Of a stretch of DNA of 64,000 nt, positions 1-8,383 are shown one piece after another; positions within the stretch are counted from its first letter, which is position 1; every line of letters begins with the position of its first letter. The position numbers and the translations under genes are program-made. This DNA is from Haematococcus lacustris. Lineage: Eukaryota > Chlorophyta > Chlorophyceae > Chlamydomonadales > Haematococcaceae. The notes beneath the pieces were generated by a model. It searched no databases. It had not been told where the DNA came from and saw only the letters and a program-made list of their open reading frames with translations. The stretch covers positions 1,695,768-1,759,767 of the forward strand of contig JASKMD010000021.1 in the NCBI GenBank assembly GCA_030144725.1, read 5' to 3'.

Positions 1-214
1 ATCAGCAATGCAAGCCGTTTGTAGTGGTGTTGCATACGTTGTAAGGTTGTACCATAAGACATGATATGGCAGGTTTGCGCGTGCAAGGTGAATGTCATGA
101 TGGCTTAGATGACATGCACGTGAGCAACAAGAGGGAGAGTGCATGAGGGGTCATGTTGTAGTAGCAAGTACAAGAATCATGCCTTGTAGACCCTGTAGAC
201 TGGTCAGCAAGACC

Positions 215-836
215 CTGTAAAATGATCAGCAGGACCCTGTAAAAACTGCCATCAGAACCCTGCACAGGGTCGCCAGGACCCTGCGCCGGGTCACCAGGAC
301 CCTGCGCAGGGTCCTCAGAACCCTGCAAATGGTCAGCAGGACCCTGTAAAAACTGCCATCAGAACCCTGCACAGGGTCGCCAGGACCCTGCGCCGGGTCA
401 CCAGGACCCTGCGCAGGGTCCTCAGAACCCTGCAAATGGTCAGCAGGACCCTGTAAAAACTGCCATCAGAACCCTGCACAGGGTCGCCAGGACCCTGCGC
501 CGGGTCACCAGGACCCTGCGCAGGGTCCTCAGAACCCTGCAAATGGTCAGCAGGACCCTGTAAAAACTGCCATCAGAACCCTGCACAGGGTCGCCAGGAC
601 CCTGCGCCGGGTCACCAGGACCCTGCGCAGGGTCACCAGGACCCTGCAAATGGTCAGCAGGACCCTGTAAAAACTGCCATCAGAACCCTGCACAGGGTCG
701 CCAGGACCCTGCGCCGGGTCACCAGGACCCTGCGCAGGGTCACCAGGACCCTGCAAATGGTCGTCAGGACCCTGCAAATGACCGATGCGCTAGGACCCTG
801 CGCAGGGTCATCAAAACCCTGCGCAGGGTTTTTTCG
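215..836. repeat. Minisatellite, 107-bp unit with palindromic CAGGGTCC motifs
   Basis: A 107-bp unit is repeated about four to five times (unit starts near 326, 433, 540 and 647). Each unit contains several copies of the half-palindromes ACCCTG and CAGGGT, for example ACCCTGCGCAGGGT. The last two units differ slightly from the first three. The open frames across it are only the translated repeat. Confidence 0.9.
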
Positions 837-840
837 GATT

Positions 841-980
841 TCAAATAGTTATAACATCGCAGCAACTTGGAGTTTTTCAATGATTACAACGGCGATGAGT
901 CGGCCTTTCCTGGGGCTATCTGCGGTACGTCTCCCGGGAGAAATGATGTAGGCGACTTCCGGCCTTAATCGGCGCGAGTG
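841..980. repeat. Conserved subterminal segment of CACTA-like family
   Basis: About 140 bp nearly identical to the reverse complement of 53330-53475, including the stretch GATGAGTCGGCCTTTCCTGG. It marks the same end of two separate copies of the element. Confidence 0.85.
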
Positions 981-994
981 GTGTCGTGCCTGGC
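981..994. repeat. Direct repeat GTGTCGTGCCTGGC, partner at 3070-3083
   Basis: The same 14 bp occur at 981-994 and 3070-3083. The left copy directly abuts the conserved 3' end of the Fanzor-type insertion (995) and the right copy lies inside the coding region of the host gene, so the pair is read as a target-site duplication. The left copy starts exactly where the CACTA-like element ends (980), so the original duplication may have been longer. Confidence 0.75.
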
Positions 995-1023
995 AGCCCC
1001 CTTGTCCCTCACTAGGGCCTCCA

Positions 1024-1097
1024 TTTGAGCCGGATCAGAAGTACCTACTAGCAGCCACTACCAGCCACTAGCAGCCACTAACTAAATCCGGCTCAAA
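1024..1097 (-). other. Conserved 3' hairpin of Fanzor-type element (copy 1)
   Basis: Arms TTTGAGCCGGAT (1024-1035) and ATCCGGCTCAAA (1086-1097) pair perfectly over 12 bp around a loop of repeated GTGGCTGCTA. In the homologous hairpin at 6634-6687 one G-C pair is replaced by T-A on both arms, which is a compensatory change. It could be part of a guide (omega) RNA or a recognition end; this is inference. Confidence 0.6.
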
Positions 1098-1257
1098 CAG
1101 TGTTATTGGGCTGTGTGGAGTAAACCCAGTGCACATGGCACATGAGCCCGCCTACCACCTACACTATTGCCTGACCCGAGGGCTATGATGTAGAGTTGGC
1201 ATGACAAAACATGCACTAATTGTAAGCTGATGACAGCTTCAAGTGGGGGGGGGGCAC

Positions 1258-1600
1258 ACACTATTGTGCCCCAGCAGGCTGCTGCTGCTCCTGGGCCTGG
1301 GGTGGCTTGTCTCGCAGCCGCTTGTAGCCCAGGCCAGGGTACTCCTTGCCCTTGGCTGGCAGAGCTCCCTGGTCTGGCCAGTAGCACAGCTCCAGCGGCC
1401 GCCACCTGCTCTCCCCAATCCGCTGCATGTTCAATGCTGCATTGCAGTCCCTGTCCAGCCACCTGCCTGGCTGTGGTGCTGGCTTTGCCTTGGCAGCCTT
1501 GCCCTTGCCCTTGCCCTTGGTGCCCTTGGTTGCCCTTGCCCTTGGTGCCCTTGCCCTTGCCCTTGCCCTTGGTAGGGGTGTTGTAGAGTAATATGTTTGG
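1258..1600 (-). pseudogene. Fanzor (TnpB-like) C-terminal remnant, copy 1
   Basis: The minus-strand frame reads a Lys/Gly/Ala-rich linker, then RWLDRDCNAALNMQRIGESR, then WRPLELC, KGKEYPGLGYKR and a Gln-rich tail ending at a stop near 1258. RDCNAALNM matches the third RuvC motif (D-R-D-x-N-A-A-x-N) of TnpB and of its eukaryotic relatives, the Fanzor proteins, which are RNA-guided DNA endonucleases. The first two RuvC acidic motifs and the N-terminal part are absent: the frame is lost upstream of about 1600, where a small inverted-repeat element begins. The remnant cannot be active on its own. Copy 2 at 5950-6499 is highly similar. The family assignment rests on this one motif and the context. 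Confidence 0.6.
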
Positions 1601-1602
1601 TT

Positions 1603-2402
1603 TACCGTACTCTCCCTTTTGATTCGCGAGGCCCCGAATATTATAATTAAATACTCGTTCCCGACCCCAAAAAAACATTGTTTACTTTTTCCCGATGCAA
1701 AAGTTGTAGCAAAACACAACTTTAACAATGTGAGTGTGCTTGGAAATATTCAAGACAGCCATTCCTTGCATACCAAGTCAATCCTCCATGGTTAACACAT
1801 TTTTTGTACATGTCACTATGTCAAGCCAAGTCCAAGCCAAGTCAAAGCCAAGTCACTGCCTCTGGGCAAGGGCACTGTAAATGTGCACCAGGTCACCCTC
1901 TAGACTTTGCACTAGAAAGGGCACTGAACCTCCCCCATGAAATCATGGTGCTCCTGTGGTTGCTTGCAGTGTCGGCATATCTCTGCATCCTCCTTTGAAC
2001 ACTCAAATTTGCGTGCCCTAGCAGTCACCCATGCCGCAGCCTTCGCCAGGGCAAGCACACCAGTGGCTGACCTGGTGCAGCCAACCACCCCGGCTGCTGC
2101 CCCAGCCTGGCCAACCACCCCAACAGCTGACTTCGTGGGGCCACCCGCTGACTTGCCTACTACCCACCCCTTTGATGGAGCATTTCATCGTGTTGGTCAA
2201 CCTGGCGTAGCAAATTTTCGGCTGCGTCGTCGGCACTGATGCCACCGACCACAAAGAGGTCCATCGCATCACCATTTACGCAGGTCAAATAATTGTTTGA
2301 CCACTTCGCGATTCAAAAAAAAACCACATTGTTTATTCGTTCGCGATTTCGCGAGGGCAAAAAAACGATTCGCGGACGCGAATCAAAAGGGAGAGTACGG
2401 TA
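1603..2402. mobile_element. Small element with 26-bp perfect inverted repeats, TA-flanked
   Basis: The 26 bp at 1603-1628 (beginning TACCGTACTCTCCC) are the exact reverse complement of 2377-2402. Counting the outer TA as the target duplication gives TA-flanked 24-bp terminal repeats, as in the Tc1/mariner/pogo superfamily. The 800 bp encode no transposase, so it would be a MITE-like non-autonomous copy. A degraded relative lies at 10845-11040. Confidence 0.7.
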
Positions 2403-2489
2403 TTTCTTTCTCTGATTATTACTTATTCGTTCCACCAGCGGGGCAAAAACTGCGCGGCTCGGAGTTAGGGTGGTCCCCCCCAAACTAGT

Positions 2490-2620
2490 ATCAGTTCTCA
2501 TAATAGCTCATAATAGCTCATAATAGATCCCAGTTTTCCTCATATCAACTCCCAATTACCTCATAGCAGCTCCCGATAGCTCATACCAGCTCATATCAGC
2601 TTAAATCAGCTCATGTTTGG
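2490..2620. repeat. Degenerate tandem AGCTCATA repeats
   Basis: Roughly ten imperfect 10-13 bp units related to AGCTCATAATAG, AT-rich compared with the surroundings. No gene is seen from 2403 to 3069; short repeats of GTAGTGGATTG follow at about 2687-2735. Confidence 0.55.
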
Positions 2621-3069
2621 CTCGGAGCTAATATTAGCGGACACACCCTACTCGGAGTGCATCACCGATGAAAATGATTGTAAATGGTAGTGGATTGGTA
2701 GTGGATTGTGAATGGTAGTGGATTGTGAATGGTTTTTTAAAACTGAGCCAGGAGATTTTGCAACTCGTGATGATCCCACAGCTTTGTGCGGCGATTGCTA
2801 CACCTGCGGCCTGTGGAGGCTGTGACGTCAAACGAAACCATGCTACAAAAGCCATGCAGATACCAGCAACTCACAGTAATATATCCCGTCGCTACATTCA
2901 ATAATTGAGAATATCATGCTCAAACATATTATCCCCCTCGGAGCAGTAACGCGTCAGGCTTGTAAGTATCTAATAATTCCTACCACCATTATCACCATCA
3001 CCCTGGTTAGTTGTTGTGATAAAGAGCCGACAAGCACGCATCGAAGCATGACATGAGGGACCTCATTCT

Positions 3070-6000
3070 GTGTCGTGCCTGGCTATCTTGCTGCGCACTT
3101 CCTGCTGCATTGCCTGTTTCCACCCGCACAGACTCCTTGGTGGCTGGAGCTGTGAGGTGCGGCAGCTGCAGCTTCAGGGCAGCTGCAACCAGTGCATGAT
3201 TGAGGATGGCTTCGCCGCATGTGCCATCCACAGCCTCCAGCCACCCTTGCACCTGGTGTGCAGGCACTTGGCTCAGCAGCACCCTTAACTCCTCCAGTGC
3301 TGCTGCCAGTTGGCTGTCAGGGCGAATGTCATCCTCGCCCACCAGCTTCAGCACAGTGATCAGCGGCATGGCAAAGCCCAGGGTGACGAGGAGCAAGGCC
3401 AGGGCCCGCTCCGCAGCAGGCTGCATGGGAACATGGTCCACCAGGGCGCTGAGGACATGCATCTCACTGGACATGACGAAGCCACAATGGGGGACATCCA
3501 CCAACCCTGCCCTGTCAGCCATTTGGCAAACCCTGTTGGCCAGACGGGTGCACCACCCTTTGACCAGCTGCTGCCCTGGTGGCAGCCAGGCAGCAGGCTT
3601 GGCAGCCAGGCCAGCCGGGCCCACCACGGCTGGGTCCTGCAGCAGCTGGGTGCTGAGGGCCACCAAGTGCACAGGCGCCCTGCACCACACCTCCAACACA
3701 TCATGGCCTTCTTCACTGTTGGCATTGGCATTGGCGTGCTTCAATGTTGAACACATATCTTCAATGAACTGCAGGCATCCCGCCACATCAATCATGACAT
3801 CATCACCCCATGACACAGGGCAGGGGTGCTGAGCACACAAGCATGGAGCCTGACGGCATGAGACCACAATACACTAGACTAGACTAGAGTAATGCGCACA
3901 TGTGCATGCAAGTCTGGATGTGCCAGTGACACACATGAGCTGGTCAAAGGGCTAGCTGCCTTGTCCCTCTGTTCGAATGTCAAAAGTCACACTCAAGGCA
4001 TCCCTCCCTGCACAAGACGTGTGTTTCTCTCCACCTTGCAATCTGCCTGTACTTGTGCTTGTGGCTACCGTATGCGTACCGTATGGGTTGGTTAGGAAAG
4101 TCTAAGGAGCAGCACATTGCCCACAACCCCAAACCATGCAGGAGATGGCCTGTCTGAGGGAGAGTGCTGGAGAGTGAGGAGGACAAATCAACAGCAAGCA
4201 GGCTCATGAGCTCTGCCCCGCAGCATGCAGTGTAACGCACCTGCAGGAACAATTCTGTGGTAGTCAGCACATCCAGGGTGCCAGCAGCAGCCAGCCTGTT
4301 GGCTGCTCCTGGCCAAGCCCACTTTTGAAGTGGGATGTACAGCTTCGTGAAAGCAGCAGGCAGCATGTTCCACTGGAACAGCGCATCCGCTCCTGCCCAG
4401 GCGTGGATTGGGTGCTGCGGCCAGGCAATGCCCGGGCCATAGGCCCCCATGGCCCCATGGTGTGTGATCTGCATCAGGGTCGTGTTTGCATGGGCAGCTG
4501 CACCCGCGGCTTGCACACTCAAGCGCAAGAGTGCGCAGCCTGCTGCTGAATCGAGACTCTGCAGCGTGGAAAGCAAGCTGGCCAAGACAAAAACCAGTAT
4601 AATGAATTGGTCTGTGAAAGCCAGCACAGAGGTAGCCAGAGTGGTGTCTAGGGGCTGGTGGAGGGTGGCCCACAGGGTGAGGCGCAGCAGCACTGCACTG
4701 CCACTGGTCACGGTCACGGCCCGGTGGATCAAAGGGAGCATGAAGGGGAGTCGAACATCCAAGCAGTCTTGCTGGGGGCTCAGGCTCTGCCAAAAGCTGC
4801 AGGCGTAATCCATGCCCTTTATGGCTTTTTCTACGCTGCTTGCATTGGATAGGCTGTTTAGCGGCTTGTGCTGCTGCGCGCTGTGGCAGGGCACCAGCCG
4901 CTGCAGACTGCTCGCCTCCCTGGCCAGCAGGGCGCTGCCCACATCCAGGGCCCTGATGAAGCAGGTGAGCTTAGGCTCCTTGGCAGCTGCACACATCAAA
5001 CATGACAAGGTGCAAGCTGTGTACAGCGACACACGCGGGGCACAACAACAGGAGCGGTACCTCACCTCAGGCCCTGCCCTCTTGTCTTGCATACCATGCA
5101 TAACATGCATACCTTGTCATGGCAGATGCTGCCTGACAATTGTTTTGCATAGTGCATGCTGCAGTGACCTTATGAAGCTCTAGAACCGTAAGTCACTTCA
5201 TAATATCAATTATGAAAATTGCTACTTTTAAGGTCACCTTAAAGATACTTTTAAAGTCACTTTTAAACAAGAAGTATCACTAATGTCGCATGGACAACAG
5301 TGCCAACTACAGCGCAACTACCTATGCAAAACGTGCACTGTGTGGCTAAACGAAGGGGAAAGGGCTGAACCTGCAATTGTGGAGGCAGGGGCAGGGAAAT
5401 GGACTGCACCACAGCCACCAGCCACCAGCCACCGGTGATGATCGGTACGACCAAGGCTGTAGCAGAGCACTTGTGTATTTTCACACAACATTGTATTTTT
5501 CACGGGGAACCCAAATTGCTAGATAAGGCCACTGCCCGTCGCACTGCGCATCGCGTGATGGCTAAGAAGAAGCGGAAGGGTAGCGACAAGAAACGTAAAG
5601 GTTCGTGTCCCCAGCCGTGACGTGAGCCCTAGACCTGAGTTACGCGCTGTGAGATAACCCGTCGCTCCTGTTGGTTCCATCGCAGTGTCTCGTTCCGCCC
5701 AAGGCAAGCAACGACAGGACCGTCGAGATGGCTGGACCACGCGTCGCCGTCAGGTGTGGGTCCGTCCCCGCCTTATGTGTAGCCGCACTGTTTGTGTTGA
5801 CCCCGCCTTGTGTCTTGGCCTGTGAAAATGGCAACCTCGCTTGGCTGCAGGTCATCAAGGTCCCCGAGGGCGCAGTGCTGCGCGGCTGCAAGAAGACCAG
5901 GCGCAAGCTGAGGGAGCACCTCCGGCTGCGGGCTGAAATCCACTCCCAGCAGTGAATGGCAAGCAGCCCTGTGAGGTGGAGCTGAACACACTCAGTGCCA

Positions 6001-8354
6001 CAAGACCTGCAGGCTGGAAGCCCACAGCAGGGCAGGTGGAAGAGCGCCTGCTGCGCCCAGCCTGGAGCCAGGAGCGTGGCCAGCCAGTGCGGGGCATGAT
6101 GTGGTGCCCGGTAGTGCCCCCCCGCAAGCCCCACAGGCCCCCCGCAGCAGCCAGGAAGCCACACAGCCAGCAGCCTCAGAGCCAGGGCCCAGCACTCCCC
6201 CTCCAGCCAAGCGCAGCAAGCCGGCAGCTGAGCCCACCAAGGGCAAGGCCAAGGGCAAAGCTGCCAAGGCAAAGCCAGCACCACAGCCAGGCAGGTGGCT
6301 TGACAGGGACTGCAATGCGGCATTGAACATGCAGCGGATTGGGGAGAGCAGGTGGCGGCCGCTGGAGCTGTGCTTCTGGCCAGACCAGGGAGCTCTGCCA
6401 GCCAAGGGCAAGGAGTACCCTGGCCTGGGGTACAAGCGGGTGCGAGACAAGCCCCCCAAGGCCCAGGAGCAGCAGCAGCAGCCTGCTGAGGCACAGTAAT
6501 GTGTGCCCCCCCACTTGAGCTGTCATCAGCTTTCAATTAGTGCATGCAGGTCATGCCAACTCTACACGATAGCCCTCGGGTCAGGCAATAGTGTAGGTGG
6601 TAGGCTCAACACTCCACACAGCCCAATAACACTATTTTAGCCGGAGCTAGTTAGTGGCTGCTAGTGGCTGCTAGTTCCGGCTAAAATGGAGGCCCTAGTG
6701 AGGGACAAGGGGGCTGAACCTGCAATGAACCCACCCAACTGCCCAGCCAATGAGCAGGCAGTGGCCCTTTGAGCTGTGATGGTGGCCTGACATCACGGCA
6801 AGATGCTGCCTAAAACCGTACTAGCGAATGAGCAAGCAGCTGCTCAGCCCCAGCCAAGGCTAGCAACGCTTAAAACAATCAGCTTCCATTAATAAGGGTA
6901 GCACAGCTTTGCGCAGGAAAAACAAAACGGAGTGCAGCTTGTTGTGATGGCTTGGTAGCCACCCCTCCTCCATTGTCACCAGTAAGGTCACCACTGCCAC
7001 CACTACCACCACTGCTGTCCTGATCCTGCCCGGCCTCACCTGGGGAGGTGGTGCTAAACAGCTTCATGCGCTCCAGGGGCTGTGGCTGCTGCAGCACCAG
7101 GCTGCTGAGGGCGTGGCAGATGTGGGCGTAGCTGTTCACCACCCGCAGGTCAAGCTGTGCCCCTGTGCTGCCACTGCCCTGCCTGCTGCTATTGCCACCA
7201 CCGGCACCCTGCGCTGATGGCTGTGCTGTGCCTTTTGTCCTGGCAGCTGGCAGTGGCCCGGGCCAGCCTGTGGTCATGGGGCTGCCAAGGAGGTTGTGCA
7301 GCCACAGCTGAGGTTGACCTGCATGCTGCTTGTCCAATATGAAGACAGGGGAGATGTCCTTGCCAGTGTAGTTCCCTAGCTCAACATCCCTGGACAGTGC
7401 CTCCACGAATGTTAGCAGGTTGCACACAGCCTCTGCCCGCTGCGCCTCCCACTGCGGGTGACCGGCTGCCAGGAGCAGGCTCTGCGCCATGCACTGCCCT
7501 CGCAGCCAGGGCCCCAGCACAGGGTGCAGCCGGTCCATGGCTGCTTGGTGGGCTGAGATCTGCTGCCTTGCCTGAAGGGCTTGAGCTGCTGCCAGGCGCA
7601 GGCTAAGGTTCAGACCGGCACTGCAGCGCACAAACCCAGGGGCAAGCTGGCAGGGGCTGGTGGGCTGGGCAACTGTGGTAGTAGCTGCTGGTAAGGCATG
7701 GGCAGGGCCTGGTGGCTGGGCTTGTGAGGGGTTCGACTGCAATACTGCCAGGATGATGTCAGTGATTTGGCAGAAGCTAGGCCACACATGGCAACTGACA
7801 TGGTCAGGCCAAACCTGCACAATAAGAATGGATGCAAGCAGGGAGTGAGGCAAAGTGGCAGGCAGGTGGCACAGCACACAAGCTTTGGCTGGCAAACACC
7901 TTGTCTGCTGCTCCAGTTTGTCCAGTCTGGAACCTGGTCAGCTGGGCAGTGGGCACCATCCATTGATTGCCTCGGCTTACTGTCCTTCCCTGCCGAGCTG
8001 AGGTGGAGCAGCAGGATTGCCACAGCTGGGCAGCCCGGATGTCGTGCAGGGCCAGCAGCACGTCGAGCATTTCTGGGTCTGTCAACAGCAGGCTGCACAG
8101 CTGCTGCGCCTTACATCTCTCCTCCTCGGACGCCGATGCCTTGGAGGTGGCTTGCACTTGCTTCCATGCCCATGACGCCGCTGCCTCCAGTCGATCGACG
8201 TACTGCTCTGCGCCAGGTGAGTTGGGCAAGTCACGTGGCAGCGGATGTGGATCATCACAGTTGTGGAGTACGTACCAGCAGGCTCGCGCGCTGAGTACGG
8301 GGGAGAGGCTAAGTTTAAGAAGACCTCTCGCATCTCTACTGACCACTGCTCCAC
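3070..8354 (-). CDS. Unrecognised multi-exon host gene, interrupted at both ends
   Basis: Minus-strand exons can be followed by frame and splice sites: 8354-8280 (ending SAREPA, donor GTACGT), about 8215-7960 (EQYVDRLEAAASW, LLALHDIRAAQLW), 7817-7040 (after TTGTGCAG; VWPDHVSCHVWPSF to a GTGAGG donor), about 4990-4241 (AAKEPKLTCFIRALD to TTELFLQ) and about 3830-3070 (DVMIDVAGCLQFIED to SQARH). The protein is Leu/Ala-rich and seems mostly alpha-helical, without a motif that I recognise; a HEAT-like scaffold is a guess. The gene meets a transposon end at 8384 on its 5' side and the Fanzor-type insertion at 3069 on its 3' side, so true start and stop are not seen. The intron between 7040 and 4990 holds the second Fanzor-type insertion. 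It is either a disrupted gene or one with transposon-filled introns. Confidence 0.55.
5362..5377. repeat. Direct repeat GGGCTGAACCTGCAAT, partner at 6711-6726
   Basis: The 16 bp at 5362-5377 recur at 6711-6726, at the two sides of the second Fanzor-type insertion. Its conserved 3' end (GGGGGCT) stops at 6715, so the strict duplication is GAACCTGCAAT (11 bp: 5367-5377 and 6716-6726), and the shared GGGCT may be chance or microhomology. Confidence 0.75.
5950..6499 (+). pseudogene. Fanzor (TnpB-like) C-terminal remnant, copy 2
   Basis: From about 5950 one frame reads AVNGKQPCEVELNTLSA, then GQPVRGMMWCPVV at about 6110. The frame then shifts by one base to a Pro/Ser/Lys linker (PAKRSKPAAEPTKGK), the RuvC-III-like motif LDRDCNAALNM (6300-6330), WRPLELCFWPDQGALPAKG and KEYPGLGYKR, and the stop at 6497. 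In TnpB/Fanzor proteins the region before RuvC-III carries a zinc finger; here only WCP is left and the space is low-complexity. The indel near 6100-6130 and the missing N-terminal half make it a pseudogene. Upstream frames (5671-5955) encode a Lys/Arg-rich stretch of uncertain relation. Confidence 0.6.
6634..6687 (+). other. Conserved 3' hairpin of Fanzor-type element (copy 2)
   Basis: Arms ATTTTAGCCGGA (6634-6645) and TCCGGCTAAAAT (6676-6687) pair over 12 bp; the loop repeats TAGTGGCTGC. Compared with the hairpin at 1024-1097, one base pair is T-A instead of G-C, so both arms changed together. It is followed by a 28-nt block (6688-6715) identical in the two copies. Confidence 0.65.
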
Positions 8355-8383
8355 TGCTCAATTAGTCGACGTTTATGAGAACC

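Larger units (their letters stand above)
1..980. mobile_element. CACTA-like element copy 1 (one end, rest outside window)
   Basis: The segment ends at 980 with the inverted terminus CACTCGCGCCGATTAAGGCC (read on the minus strand), the same terminus as the left end of the element at 53330. About 140 bp next to it (841-980) match 53330-53475 in inverted orientation. Inward of this lies an array of palindromic GGACCCTG/CAGGGTCC motifs, as in the 53-60 kb element. No transposase reading frame is seen in this part. The other end lies before the window, so its target duplication cannot be tested. Termini beginning CACT with 2-bp duplications and subterminal repeats are known features of the CACTA/EnSpm superfamily; membership is inferred from ends only. 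Confidence 0.75.
995..3069 (-). mobile_element. Fanzor-carrying insertion, copy 1 (composite)
   Basis: The insertion lies between 14-bp direct repeats. Read on the minus strand it holds unassigned sequence (3069-2403), a small inverted-repeat element (2402-1603), a Fanzor C-terminal remnant (about 1600-1258), a 3' non-coding part with a 12-bp-stem hairpin (1097-1024), and a 3' end of 32 nt identical to the end of copy 2 at 6715. The 5' part shows no likeness to copy 2, so either the 5' ends vary or the remnant was carried by different elements. The insertion interrupts the host gene at 3070. Confidence 0.6.
5378..6715 (+). mobile_element. Fanzor-carrying insertion, copy 2
   Basis: A 1.34-kb insertion between 11-16 bp direct repeats in an intron of the minus-strand host gene. 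The plus strand holds a broken 5' part, a Fanzor-like C-terminal frame (to the stop at 6497-6499), about 130 nt of 3' non-coding sequence shared with copy 1, a 12-bp-stem hairpin (6634-6687), and the 3' end GGACAAGGGGGCT. Copy 1 at 995-1600 is the same in opposite orientation. A conserved 3' end with a differing 5' part and a duplication of 11-16 bp resembles insertion of 5'-truncated copies, but the mechanism is not known. Confidence 0.65.

Noticed and set aside
5200..5270. Near-palindrome TTAAGGTCACCTTAA in an AT-rich patch
   Set aside because: Short, imperfect and without a partner; nothing nearby suggests a regulator or an element end.
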